NCBI GenBank assembly: GCA_025352795.1
Contig: JANXSF010000102.1
Location: 124,001-188,000, forward strand
Source: Acidobacteriota bacterium
GTDB lineage: Bacteria; Acidobacteriota; Terriglobia; Bryobacterales; Bryobacteraceae
Reading direction: 5' to 3'
DNA: 64,000 bases
A program made the translations under genes and the position numbers. The notes under the pieces are model-generated. The model did no database searches and was not told the DNA's origin. It saw only the letters and a list, made by a program, of their open reading frames with translations. Positions 1 through 8,003 of this stretch are shown here, in pieces; within the stretch, counting starts at the first letter, position 1; every line of letters starts with the position of its first letter.

Positions 1-339
1 TTGCAGCAAGTGCCTGCACTTCGTCAGGAATTTTGGAGCAACGTGAAAGTGGCCGGTGGACCAGAAGAATTCAATCAGTCTTTAGAAAAGGCCGGACGCG
101 TGGCCGATTTCCTGGAGCTGGGCGAACTAATGTGTCGTGATGCACTGGAGCGTAACGAATCCTGCGGAGGCCACTTTCGTGAGGAGTATCAGACTCCCGA
201 TGGGGAAGCGCTACGCAATGACGAAGAGTATAGTTACGTGGCCGCTTGGGAATGGAAGGGTCCGAATCAGGCACAAGAGTTGGTTAAAGAGCCATTGAAC
301 TTCGAGTATGTGCATCCATCACAAAGGAGCTATAAGTAA
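1..339 (+). CDS. sdhA: Succinate dehydrogenase/fumarate reductase flavoprotein subunit, C-terminal end
   Basis: This is the last 112 residues of the FAD-carrying subunit of complex II, which oxidises succinate to fumarate at the membrane. The gene begins before the window, so the TTG at base 1 is not its start. The tail carries the family's terminal features: an [16 protein letters not shown] stretch, a tryptophan-rich strand, and a closing segment with paired aromatic and basic residues, as in the non-classical (Bacillus/Wolinella/Bacteroides-type) enzymes. Its stop codon abuts the sdhB start, so the two are co-transcribed. Family assignment is firm; only the C-terminal part can be judged. 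Confidence 0.93.
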   Translation: MQQVPALRQEFWSNVKVAGGPEEFNQSLEKAGRVADFLELGELMCRDALERNESCGGHFREEYQTPDGEALRNDEEYSYVAAWEWKGPNQAQELVKEPLNFEYVHPSQRSYK

Positions 340-1110
340 ATGAAACTGACGCTCCATATTTGGCGACAAAGGTCGACAAGCGAAAAGGGTCGCATGGTCA
401 GTTATGAAATGGCCGACGCGAATGAGCACATGTCGTTCCTGGAAATGCTGGACGTGTTGAACGAACAGTTAATTGGGCGTGGTGACGATCCGGTGGCGTT
501 CGATCATGATTGTCGCGAAGGCATTTGCGGAAGCTGTGGATTCATGATTAACGGCATCGCCCACGGGCCGCGATCCGGAACCACAATTTGTCAGTTGCAC
601 ATGCGCCATTTCAAGAATGGCGACGAGCTATGGTTGGAACCTTGGCGCGCAACGGCGTTTCCAATCGTGAAAGATTTGGCAGTGAATCGCAGCGCGTTTG
701 ACCGTATTATTCAAGCAGGCGGGTACATTACAACTCCAACGGGCAATGCGATTGATGGCAATGCGATTGCGATTCCGAAAGAAGATTCCGAAAGGGCGAT
801 GGACGCAGCAGCTTGCATCGGATGCGGAGCCTGCGTGGCAGCATGTCCCAACGCATCGGCATCGTTATTCACCGGAGCAAAGATTTCGCACTTAGGATTG
901 TTGCCGCAAGGTCAACCGGAACGGAACGGGCGGGCGTTGCGCATGGTGCAGATTGCGCAGGAAGAGACATTCGGCAACTGCACAAACATCGGCGAATGCG
1001 AGGCGGTGTGTCCGAAGAATATTTCCCTGGAAGTGATAGCGCGGATGAATCGCGATTTCTTGAGAGGGAGCTTTTTGTGGAGGTCGGGTAGTGGTGGGGA
1101 TGGTGGTTAG
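340..1110 (+). CDS. sdhB: Succinate dehydrogenase/fumarate reductase iron-sulfur subunit
   Basis: This 256-residue subunit passes electrons from the flavoprotein to the membrane anchor through three Fe-S clusters. The [2Fe-2S] ligands are Cys58, Cys63, Cys66 and Cys84. A second cysteine set is Cys159, Cys162, Cys165 and Cys169, and a third is Cys214, Cys220 and Cys224, each followed by the usual proline context. The start is supported by an AGGAG at 325-329 and by direct abutment to the sdhA stop. The layout resembles the non-classical SdhB of the Bacillus/Wolinella group. No membrane-anchor gene follows; if present it should lie upstream of sdhA, as in sdhCAB operons. Confidence 0.96.
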   Translation: MKLTLHIWRQRSTSEKGRMVSYEMADANEHMSFLEMLDVLNEQLIGRGDDPVAFDHDCREGICGSCGFMINGIAHGPRSGTTICQLHMRHFKNGDELWLEPWRATAFPIVKDLAVNRSAFDRIIQAGGYITTPTGNAIDGNAIAIPKEDSERAMDAAACIGCGACVAACPNASASLFTGAKISHLGLLPQGQPERNGRALRMVQIAQEETFGNCTNIGECEAVCPKNISLEVIARMNRDFLRGSFLWRSGSGGDGG

Positions 1111-1144
1111 GTAGACAGCTTCTAAACCCGATCTCAACGCAAAG

Positions 1145-1574
1145 TCATGCGGCTTCCCAGGGATTGAAAAAAGGGACACCTGCGCGCTCGAAATGAATTC
1201 GGTCTCGGCTCACAACAGTTAGACCATGATGCGCGGCTATCGCGGCAATGAGAAGATCGGGTTGCGAAAAAGTATGACCGGATTTTCGTCCATCTTCCAA
1301 TAAAAACGCGCCACTTAAGAAGGATGTCTTCGGTCACCGGCAAGGTGCGCTGAAGATCAAACATTGGGCGGACTTTTACAGTGAGCCAGTCTTGCAAAGC
1401 CGAGCGCTTGTGAGGATCGGAACTGAGCTCGATACTGTACCAAATTTCCGCCAAGCTCACAATACTGACATAGAGATCCGATAGCGGAGTCGCGGAAACG
1501 AAATTCAGAACCTTCCGTTCTGGATTGGGTTTGCGCAACTCCGAAATCACGTTGCTATCAAGCAACCACGCCAC
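1145..1574 (-). pseudogene. Frameshifted VapC-type PIN-domain toxin
   Basis: The reading frame opens with a GTG at 1574 and encodes a PIN-domain N-terminus with the first acidic residue at Asp6 in the usual LLDSNVISE context. After about 88 codons the frame is lost at a run of five A on the plus strand (1302-1306). Removing one base restores a typical VapC C-terminal half, with an SQPDLLIAAIA helix, a VVSRD strand and an FNPWEA ending, and a stop at 1145-1147; the repaired protein would have 142 residues. Read literally, the toxin is replaced by an unrelated tail and should be inactive. An assembly error in the homopolymer would give the same picture. It overlaps the antitoxin stop by one base. 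Confidence 0.85.
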
Positions 1575-1804
1575 TAAAAAGCAACATCCCGCACCAATGG
1601 CGAAGGAACGCGAGATGGTTCGATATCGACTTCAGGATAAGGGCAAGTCTGCATAGCGGCGATCAATTCATCCCCGGTTCGGGGATCGGGCACGTCTGAA
1701 CTCAAAGCTGCGCGAATGAGATCTTCGGGACTCTTAAAGGAACCTGCCCGCATCCGCTGTTGGATCAACGCCTCAACGTCGGGGTTAGTGATTTCAATGG
1801 TCAT
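1574..1804 (-). CDS. VapB/ParD-like antitoxin, first pair
   Basis: This 76-residue protein precedes the broken vapC and is the likely antitoxin of the pair. It opens with an ITNPDVEALIQQRM segment and an SPEDLIRAAL helix typical of short ribbon-helix-helix-like antitoxins, followed by an acidic, proline-rich tail that would wrap the toxin. I chose the ATG at 1804 because a GGAGGG stands just upstream on the coding strand; a longer frame to 1864 has no such site. Its TAG stop shares its G with the toxin's GTG start, a normal arrangement for translational coupling. If the toxin is dead, this gene is a free-standing antitoxin. Confidence 0.75.
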   Translation of the reverse strand: MTIEITNPDVEALIQQRMRAGSFKSPEDLIRAALSSDVPDPRTGDELIAAMQTCPYPEVDIEPSRVPSPLVRDVAF

Positions 1805-1887
1805 GACTGGCCCTCCTCTTTCCACAATAACGTTTATTGCGTTTTCTGTCACGTTTTCAAGCACAGGCTGGATTGTTTAGTAGGTAT

Positions 1888-2091
1888 TCAACATTTTTTG
1901 GAGGGATGATAAAGCTTCACTTTGATTTCATGTTCATGCAAACGTGCTTGAGCCAGATCGTAGGCTGCTTGCATTCGTATCCAGATGTCAGGTGTTGCTC
2001 CGAAAGCTTTGGCAAGCCGGATAGCCATGTCAGGCGAAACGTCATTCTTTTTCCATTTCTCATCGATACGGCATTTTGCCGTAAGTGTCAA
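1888..2091 (-). pseudogene. C-terminal fragment of a HigA-type (XRE) antitoxin
   Basis: About 55 residues match the C-terminal half of HigA-family antitoxins: the VSPDMAIRLAKAFG recognition-helix region, a W-IRMQAAYDLAQAR segment and an EIKV---YHP tail. The N-terminal half, including the start and the first HTH helices, is missing. The frame begins only with an unconvincing TTG at 2091, and just upstream lies the stop codon of the next toxin gene (2100-2102). No higB toxin is adjacent. I read it as a remnant left when the neighbouring vapBC pair was inserted or recombined here. It might still be expressed as a short peptide, but it should not bind DNA. Confidence 0.72.
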
Positions 2092-2099
2092 AACCCATT

Positions 2100-2555
2100 T
2101 TAAATGTACTGTTCGCCGCGAGCAAGACCTATAGAACTGAGCGAATTCACATAAGGCGTGCCGACGGCGAGTTCTTTCAGTCCGGTGTCAAACGTGGCGA
2201 GTTGTCCACGGTGACGGTGAGCCAGTAAGAGAAGTTGCATATCCGCTATCTGATTGGGTCCGATTAAGCGGGATCGTTGAGAATCACTCAAGTCGCGGAG
2301 GTCTATATTTACCGGCCAATACTCGTGGCTCGAGCTACGACAATCACATTCAAGCCCTGCCAAAGCTTTTCGAAAAGCATCATGCGATCCGCCCAATGCC
2401 CGACTGGCTGTTCGTAGAAATCCGGCTTGAGTCAAGGCGCAAGTTGCCCACTGTCGATTGGGTTCTCGCCTGAACCAAGTGTGGGCTAATTGATGGGAAG
2501 AATGATTGGGAAACGCCAACGCGACCAAGACATTAACGTCGAGCAGAAAACGCAA
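2100..2555 (-). CDS. VapC-type PIN-domain ribonuclease toxin, second pair
   Basis: This 151-residue PIN-domain protein probably cleaves RNA when released from its antitoxin. Asp6 (LLDVNVLVAL), Asp105 (IADMQLLLLA) and Asp123 (ATFDTG) occupy the metal-binding positions. The WATCALTQAGFLR segment places Gln43 where many relatives carry a glutamate, which could lower activity or simply reflect subfamily variation. The length is normal and the frame is intact. Its start lies inside the antitoxin gene (23-base overlap), so the two are translationally coupled. Of the toxin genes in the 1.1-3.8 kb islet, this is the only one that looks functional. Confidence 0.85.
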   Translation of the reverse strand: MRFLLDVNVLVALAFPNHSSHQLAHTWFRREPNRQWATCALTQAGFLRTASRALGGSHDAFRKALAGLECDCRSSSHEYWPVNIDLRDLSDSQRSRLIGPNQIADMQLLLLAHRHRGQLATFDTGLKELAVGTPYVNSLSSIGLARGEQYI

Positions 2556-2796
2556 GCCGATGCTCCTCTACCTGCTCCGCATTCTCCCACTCATCGAGTT
2601 TTTTGTTGGTGAGTGGTGGCGTTCCAACAGGAAGGTCAAAGACAACCCAGCCGTTCTTCGTCTTGAACTGAGGAAGGCTTTCCGCTCCTAAATGGACCAG
2701 ATCGGAAGTGGCCTGACCAAGCGAAATCTCGCGTTCATCAGCGTATTTCTTGATGACCGAGAGCGCCTCTTCTTCGATGTTGAGAGTGGTTCGCAT
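2533..2796 (-). CDS. VapB-type ribbon-helix-helix antitoxin, second pair
   Basis: This 87-residue protein begins with MRTTLNIEEEALSVIKKYA, the DNA-contacting strand and first helix of a CopG/RHH fold, followed by a second helix (SLGQATSDLVHLG). The C-terminal half is charged and probably disordered, and would mask the toxin's active site. It lies immediately before the PIN toxin gene and overlaps it by 23 bases. Such antitoxins usually autorepress their operon, so an operator is expected in the 156 bases between this gene and the broken gene at 2953; I see no clear palindrome there. Confidence 0.83.
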   Translation of the reverse strand: MRTTLNIEEEALSVIKKYADEREISLGQATSDLVHLGAESLPQFKTKNGWVVFDLPVGTPPLTNKKLDEWENAEQVEEHRLAFSARR

Positions 2797-2952
2797 TTGA
2801 TGCTATTGTAGCAAGCTTTGAGCATCACTCTTTAGCAGACACAATTAGGGACTATTCTTGAGTCGATAAACCCACTAGGTGGAGAGCCTTTTGATCAACG
2901 ATAAAGTGTGTTGAAATCTATCAAAACCGGTAACCTCAATTAGGCTGATGTG

Positions 2953-3840
2953 TCACTCGCGTCTTCGGCTCTCAAGGTGCCAATGACGTTCGCCCTCACG
3001 CCACCAGTACTCAACACCTGGGAACCAGCCGTCAGGCAACGGCGTTGTCGCCATCGAATTGTGAACCAACTGGAACTCCGCACCCGGTGGGTTCGCTGGA
3101 CATACCCAGTTAGCTTTTCCTTAGAGGATCGCTCTTATATGGGAATATCGTGGGTTCATAAAAATATCGGTTTCCACCTCCGCTCCCCCGAGTTTTTTGA
3201 CCCGGTCCCGATGCTCGAAGTATGAATCGACGATGACCTTTGTTTCATGGTTGATCTTAATCACTTGGTTGTTTACGGGGTAGACCGCACGTACAATTTC
3301 CGGAGGCTCGAGTCCAACATACGGGTAGGGAAGCTTGATGCCAGAAATTGCTATGACTGTCGCTTGGTGGGGTTGAATGATCCCGTCTGCAATATAACTC
3401 TGGAACTTCGCGCTCTTATCTTGAATCACGGAACGAAAGCGCAACACAACACTATCAGGGTTAAGCTTATTAAGCTTCCCATGCTATGGACGCTGAAGTG
3501 CGTCCGGGCCGGTTCCGCAACCAACAACGACCGCGTCAATCCATACTCCTGGATCATCTTTCGCAAACAAATCTGGCCCCTTATTATTTTTGTAAGCCAG
3601 AGAATACCGCAGCACTAAACACTTCCCATCTGAATTGACCGTGTACGCGAGTTGAAGTTCCCAAAACACTGAAGCAAGGTCACGCGTGGCCTTGTCTGCG
3701 GCGTCGGAATCCAAGCATGGAGCAACCTCTTGCCAAAGACGTTCGATGTACTCCCGTCCCCTGACAAGATTTTCATCCATGCTATCCCTTGTTTTGACGT
3801 ATGTCGGGTCGGTGGCGGCACCTGGTTTGAAAAAGCTCAT
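2953..3840 (-). pseudogene. Conserved unknown gene interrupted by two in-frame stop codons
   Basis: Three consecutive open segments lie in one reading frame: 118 codons from the ATG at 3840, a TAG at 3484-3486, 120 codons, a TAA at 3121-3123, and 55 codons to the final TGA at 2953-2955. Joined, they give a continuous 295-codon protein. The first part has a GPDLF--DDPGVWIDAVVVGCGTGPDA motif, the second an IVRAVYPVN region, and the last ends with a DGWFPGVEYWWRE motif. No indel is needed, so these are nonsense changes and not frameshifts. From memory the layout resembles hypothetical proteins scattered among accessory regions; I assign no function. Recoding at the stops is possible but unlikely. 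Confidence 0.8.
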
Positions 3841-3931
3841 TTCAATCCCAATACCTCAAAAGCACAATAAAATACATCACCATGTTTAAGACGGAGCCCG
3901 ACCTCGTAGCGAAACCTGCCACTCAAAACAC

Positions 3932-4759
3932 CTAATCCTCCAGCGTCATCCGTGGCGACTTCGGTCCGACTATCTGATCAAGCTTCGCCTTCACTGCGCT
4001 TGCCAAATCATGAAAGCCCTTCGCCTGCGCATCTGCTGCACCACGAAGCGCAACCGGCTTCCCGCTGTCCCCGGCCTTCCGAACTTCCGGGTCCAACGCC
4101 AGTTCACCCAGGAATGGAACACCCATCGTCCCAGCCATCTTCTGGCCACCGCCCGTCCCGAACACGTCGATGCGTTCGCCCGATGGTGTCGTAAGGTAGC
4201 TCATGTTTTCCACCACGCCCAAAATGGGAACACGCACCTGGTTGAACATGTGGATCGCTTTGCGGGCGTCTTCCAGCGACACTTCCGATGGCGTAGTAAC
4301 AATCACTGCACCACTGATTGGCGCTGTCTGGATCATGGAAATTTGCACGTCGCCTGTGCCCGGTGGCAGGTCGATCACCAGGTAATCCAGTTCTCCCCAA
4401 TCCACACTGCGCAGAAACTGTTGAATCACCGAATGCAGCATGGGACCGCGCCATACCAACGGCTTATCGCCAGGACTCAGAAATCCCATGGACATCAACT
4501 TCACGCCATGGTTCGCCAATGGCTGAATGCGTTCGCCGATGGAGTGCGGATTTTCGCGCGTACCCATCATCAGCGGCACGTTGGGGCCATAAACGTCGGC
4601 ATCCAACAGCCCGACCTTTGCCCCTTGCGATGCCAGAGCAATCGCCAGATTCACGGCGACAGTTGTCTTGCCAACGCCGCCTTTGCCACTACCCACTGCG
4701 ATCAGAAACTTCACGCCGGGAATCGGCAGCTTTGGCACTTCAGTTTGTTGGGGACCCAT
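3932..4759 (-). CDS. mrp: Mrp/ApbC-type P-loop ATPase
   Basis: This 275-residue ParA-like ATPase belongs to the Mrp/NBP35 family of iron-sulfur cluster carriers. Visible motifs are the deviant Walker A (GSGKGGVGKTT, about residues 23-33), DADVYGPNVP, DLPPGTGD and ENMSYL (184-189). The N-terminal MIP18/DUF59 domain of many homologues is absent. The CPxC pair that usually follows ENMSY, and binds the cluster in characterised proteins, is replaced by TTPSGER. I chose the ATG at 4759, one base after the hydrolase stop; an upstream TTG at 4810 would overlap that gene. It is probably co-transcribed with the hydrolase gene. Confidence 0.9.
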   Translation of the reverse strand: MGPQQTEVPKLPIPGVKFLIAVGSGKGGVGKTTVAVNLAIALASQGAKVGLLDADVYGPNVPLMMGTRENPHSIGERIQPLANHGVKLMSMGFLSPGDKPLVWRGPMLHSVIQQFLRSVDWGELDYLVIDLPPGTGDVQISMIQTAPISGAVIVTTPSEVSLEDARKAIHMFNQVRVPILGVVENMSYLTTPSGERIDVFGTGGGQKMAGTMGVPFLGELALDPEVRKAGDSGKPVALRGAADAQAKGFHDLASAVKAKLDQIVGPKSPRMTLED

Positions 4760-4760
4760 C

Positions 4761-6704
4761 TCATTCCATTCTAGCAACCCAGTTCCACTGAGCCTCGGAC
4801 CTTGAAACAATTCTTTGAATATCTGTTTGAAGCAAATAACCTTGCTTCACAAGATTTTCAGCAGCGGCGCTGATTTTTTCCAGGAATTCTTCTTTGGATT
4901 TATAGCGCTCTTCGACGGATAGCCGAGGGTCGCCTGATTTCATACGGGCCACTTTGGTTTTTGGAAACGGTATCCAGGAACCCACCATATCGTACTGTTC
5001 CGTAGGCGCACCAATCGCAATAGCGCGCAAATTCCAGCCCATGTACGTACCCAGTGGCACTTGTAATTCTGGCGAACGCAGACCGCTGGTTTCATTGCCA
5101 TCACGATCCACTTGGGGCAACAGCGTCGGAAACGCTTTGCCTACTTGCGGAGGGTCCACCGTGATAATTCCCTTCCCTGCATACGCAGGTCCAAAATTCA
5201 TGCGATGCGTCTGGAGTGGCGTTTCAGGCATTTTAATGCCAGGAATCTTGGGGAACTGCATTGCGCCTTTGGCTACCAATTGATCCTTGTCGATCCGTGG
5301 GTAACTGGACACCGGCGGCGTGGTTCCTTCATTCACCCAGCCAGTCATCGCCACAAGAAGCGCACGCATATGGAAGCGATAATCGTTCACATTGGGCATG
5401 TTCTGAGTCACAGTGATTTTTCCAGGTGGAAAACCGCCAGCGCCGTGTTGCGTCCCTGCCAAATAATAAATCCGCGAATCAGCACCTGGGTCCACGTCCT
5501 TCTTCCCATCCACACTGGTGTGAATCAGCGACGCCACACGACCCCAGTATTCATACGATCCATTGGTGTAGAAAATCTTCGGACGTAGTTCCGGCTTGCC
5601 GATGTGCGATAGCATTCCGTCGGTGATTCCGGTTTCGGGATCTGTCTGCTCAGTCTCAGTAAAGGGGAACATATCGGTAGGGTAGAAAGTATTCAACATC
5701 CGATGGCCATCGCGCGAAGCCTGCGCAAAGCGGTGATTGAAACTACCGCGCCCTCCGCCACCTACGTGAGCCCAAACTCCATCAAACACTCTGCGACCCT
5801 TTTCATCACCATTAAAACCTTGATACAAAAACGTCCGCAGAAATCGTCCACTTTGCGAGGTGCCAAAACCGATGGCTTGCTTGATGTTTTGTGATTCGTC
5901 GTATTTGAGAAATGAAATCAAGTCCCGCGTGGCAGCCATTGATAAGCCCACCAATTGCGGGTCTTTGGCAGTGTAGACAACATCGTAAAGCTTGCCCGGT
6001 TCAAAGGCAGTATTCATTTGCACGTGCGAAGCATCAGAAAACTTCCATGCCGCACGCGGGATTACACGACGCTTACTTTCGGGATGATCGCGAACCGTTA
6101 GCTGTGCTTTGGCATCGGACAGGTCGGCGACTTCATAAGCAATGTGCTCTCGATCAGCCAATGAAAACGAGTTCACTTTTGTCTGCGGTACAAATTCACT
6201 ACGCACAGTTCCAGTGATGCCCTTCGCCGATGGAGTGGTTAATCGTAATAGCCCAGGGCGCATGGGCACATCGAATTGCCAGCCCATCCAAACCAGCGTA
6301 TAGCCGCGTTCCAACAGAAACGCATCGCCGAATTCGTTGGCTGCGTTGGCCCCGGCATCGAACATATTCACCGACCCACGTCCGCCGCGATTTGACACTT
6401 CATACAACGCGATTCCATTGCCTTTGGCAGGATCGGTAGGTTTCAAAATGTAGACGTCTGCCGCGAATTCAACCAGTCCGGCTTCGTTGCGCGGAGCAAG
6501 TGCGATATCCACAACACCTAGATTTTCAGGTAGCTTGGGGTCAACGGTGAACAACGCCTTGGCCGTAATCCGTTGGTAGGAGCCTACAGCACCAAACTGG
6601 CGACCACTTTCCACGTCTTGACGATCCACCACATCCAACCGAACAACGCCCGCCCATAGATGGAGGCAGAGCAGAGGAGACAGAATTAAAAGTCGGAGTT
6701 TCAT
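4761..6704 (-). CDS. Secreted alpha/beta-hydrolase-domain protein
   Basis: This 647-residue protein has a signal peptide (about 18 residues, ending near LWAG) and looks like the large alpha/beta hydrolase domain family seen in Acidobacteria and some Proteobacteria (I think Pfam Abhydrolase_10). A GFGTSQSGRFLR segment around residues 278-290 is the likely nucleophile elbow, with a serine in G-S-Q-S-G. A later GTQHGAGGFP segment may supply the histidine. Its substrate is unknown; export suggests hydrolysis of environmental esters. The downstream mrp gene starts one base after its stop. The function is only known at the fold level. Confidence 0.85.
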   Translation of the reverse strand: MKLRLLILSPLLCLHLWAGVVRLDVVDRQDVESGRQFGAVGSYQRITAKALFTVDPKLPENLGVVDIALAPRNEAGLVEFAADVYILKPTDPAKGNGIALYEVSNRGGRGSVNMFDAGANAANEFGDAFLLERGYTLVWMGWQFDVPMRPGLLRLTTPSAKGITGTVRSEFVPQTKVNSFSLADREHIAYEVADLSDAKAQLTVRDHPESKRRVIPRAAWKFSDASHVQMNTAFEPGKLYDVVYTAKDPQLVGLSMAATRDLISFLKYDESQNIKQAIGFGTSQSGRFLRTFLYQGFNGDEKGRRVFDGVWAHVGGGGRGSFNHRFAQASRDGHRMLNTFYPTDMFPFTETEQTDPETGITDGMLSHIGKPELRPKIFYTNGSYEYWGRVASLIHTSVDGKKDVDPGADSRIYYLAGTQHGAGGFPPGKITVTQNMPNVNDYRFHMRALLVAMTGWVNEGTTPPVSSYPRIDKDQLVAKGAMQFPKIPGIKMPETPLQTHRMNFGPAYAGKGIITVDPPQVGKAFPTLLPQVDRDGNETSGLRSPELQVPLGTYMGWNLRAIAIGAPTEQYDMVGSWIPFPKTKVARMKSGDPRLSVEERYKSKEEFLEKISAAAENLVKQGYLLQTDIQRIVSRSEAQWNWVARME

Positions 6705-6899
6705 TTCAGTCCATTGTAGTCAGGTTCACTTTCGCGTTGCTCTACTTCCCAGCGGTCAAAATCCTGGATGACAAATTTGACCCAAACTTTACAGTAACTC
6801 TTGAACAAAATTAGGGTTTAGCCCTATGTGAGCAAGTGGAACATATCACCCTCACTTATCGAGAAAGTACAATACCCCCATTGAAAAGGAATTTCTAAA

Positions 6900-7328
6900 A
6901 TGAAAAGTTTAACTCTGTTCGCTTCATTGCTCTTCGGTGCAACCTTTGGATTCGCCGACCCCACCACGTTGGCTAGCCTGAAAGGTGTCTATGTATTTAC
7001 AGAGCGCGGAGATGTGGGCAATGGCCAGGCAGTGGCCGGGCTCGGAATGATGACGTTAGATGGCAATGGCAATGTCACCTGCAGTGAAACCATTCAAACA
7101 GAAGGCAGCAACAAGACCACAACGTGCAGTGGCACTTATGTCATTAATATTGACGGATCAGCCACGGTCAAGCTGATGCACACCATTACTCCAGATCCCG
7201 ACGCAGCCACCACCGATGATCAAACATTTTCCGCAAGCTACAAGATTCTGGCCACTGCCAACGGCAGCCAGTTGAAAGGAATCCGTACCGATAATGGCAT
7301 TAGTGTCATTGCCGACTTCACGAAATAA
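6900..7328 (+). CDS. Small secreted protein, tandem paralog 1
   Basis: This 142-residue protein has a clean signal peptide (cleavage probably after GFA, residue 19). The mature part is rich in glycine, threonine and beta-strand patterns: SLKGVYVFTERG, GLGMMTLDGNGN and a C-terminal KGIRTDNG motif. Cys61 and Cys76 are the only cysteines and probably form a disulfide. An AAAGGAAT precedes the ATG at a good distance. The gene at 7515 is a clear paralog with the same cysteine positions. I do not recognise the family by name; the repeat of G-x-Y-x-F and G-N-x-T-C suggests a small beta-barrel, which is a guess. Confidence 0.78.
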   Translation: MKSLTLFASLLFGATFGFADPTTLASLKGVYVFTERGDVGNGQAVAGLGMMTLDGNGNVTCSETIQTEGSNKTTTCSGTYVINIDGSATVKLMHTITPDPDAATTDDQTFSASYKILATANGSQLKGIRTDNGISVIADFTK

Positions 7329-7514
7329 CTTCCGTTGAAGAAGCATACACAAGTCCCCCGTGCAGACTAGAGCGGAAACTTTGATTACATGATCTTTTTC
7401 CTTAGGTAACCGATTTCCGCTCAAGCCCCAGCCAGTGTTGTCGAAGAGACAATGTACCTAAAACAAGAGTCGGTAAAAGACTTGAATAACTGGAAAACTG
7501 GAAGGACTCTACCT

Positions 7515-7949
7515 ATGAAACTTTTCTCAATGATCGGACTATGCTTACTGGCAACAACAGCAGCATTCTCCCAATCCCCAACACTTAGCTCCTTGAAGGG
7601 CACCTATGTCTTCACGCAGCAAGGCAACGTACAAAGCAATCAATCCATCACTGGACTTGGAGTGATGACCCTGGACGGTAGTGGCAACATCACCTGTAAC
7701 GAAACATTGCAGGTTCCCGGAGCAAATGTAATCAGCAACTGCTCAGGCAAGTATTATTTGAATTTCGACGGATCGGGCGTGATTGAAATTACCTACGATT
7801 CCATGTTCTCGTCAAACTCGTTGGGCGATACGGATCAGCAACTTTCCACTGCCAAGTTTAAGTTCTACGTCGCCAATGGCGGCAAGCAATTAAGAGGCAT
7901 TCGCACAGAAAACGGCGTGTTTGTCATCGCAAGCTTCGAAAAGAATTAA
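7515..7949 (+). CDS. Small secreted protein, tandem paralog 2
   Basis: This 144-residue protein is the partner of the gene at 6900. It begins at the ATG at 7515, preceded by AAGGA, and not at an upstream ATG at 7452. The signal peptide ends near AFSQ. Shared features are SLKG-YVFT, GLGVMTLDGSGN, Cys61 and Cys76 in identical positions, and a GIRTENGVFVIA-F ending. The two copies differ most between residues 95 and 115. Order and similarity indicate tandem duplication followed by divergence. A strong hairpin follows at 7964. The role is unknown. Confidence 0.78.
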   Translation: MKLFSMIGLCLLATTAAFSQSPTLSSLKGTYVFTQQGNVQSNQSITGLGVMTLDGSGNITCNETLQVPGANVISNCSGKYYLNFDGSGVIEITYDSMFSSNSLGDTDQQLSTAKFKFYVANGGKQLRGIRTENGVFVIASFEKN

Positions 7950-7963
7950 CCGCAAGTAGGATG

Positions 7964-8000
7964 CACAAAGGCCTTCCCGAAACATGGGATGGCCTTTGTG
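7964..8000. terminator. Hairpin between convergent genes
   Basis: CACAAAGGCC (7964-7973) pairs perfectly with GGCCTTTGTG (7991-8000), and an inner TCCC/GGGA pair tightens the loop. It lies between the stop of the secreted paralog (7949) and the stop of the opposite-strand gene (8004). No T-run follows on either strand, so it may be a terminator of weak type or an mRNA 3'-end stabiliser. Confidence 0.55.
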
Positions 8001-8003
8001 ACT

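Noticed and set aside
2950-3225. Plus-strand open frame over the end of the broken gene, possible separate gene
   Set aside because: The minus strand explains these bases as the C-terminal part of the interrupted gene; the plus frame has no motif.
2953-3840. Stop-codon recoding (selenocysteine or pyrrolysine) to explain the in-frame stops
   Set aside because: The stops are TAG and TAA, not TGA; no SECIS-like hairpin or suppressor tRNA is visible, and the stops fall outside any known recoded family.
4010-4774. 254-codon plus-strand open frame opposite mrp
   Set aside because: Antisense shadow of a clear P-loop ATPase; low-complexity composition, no ribosome site.
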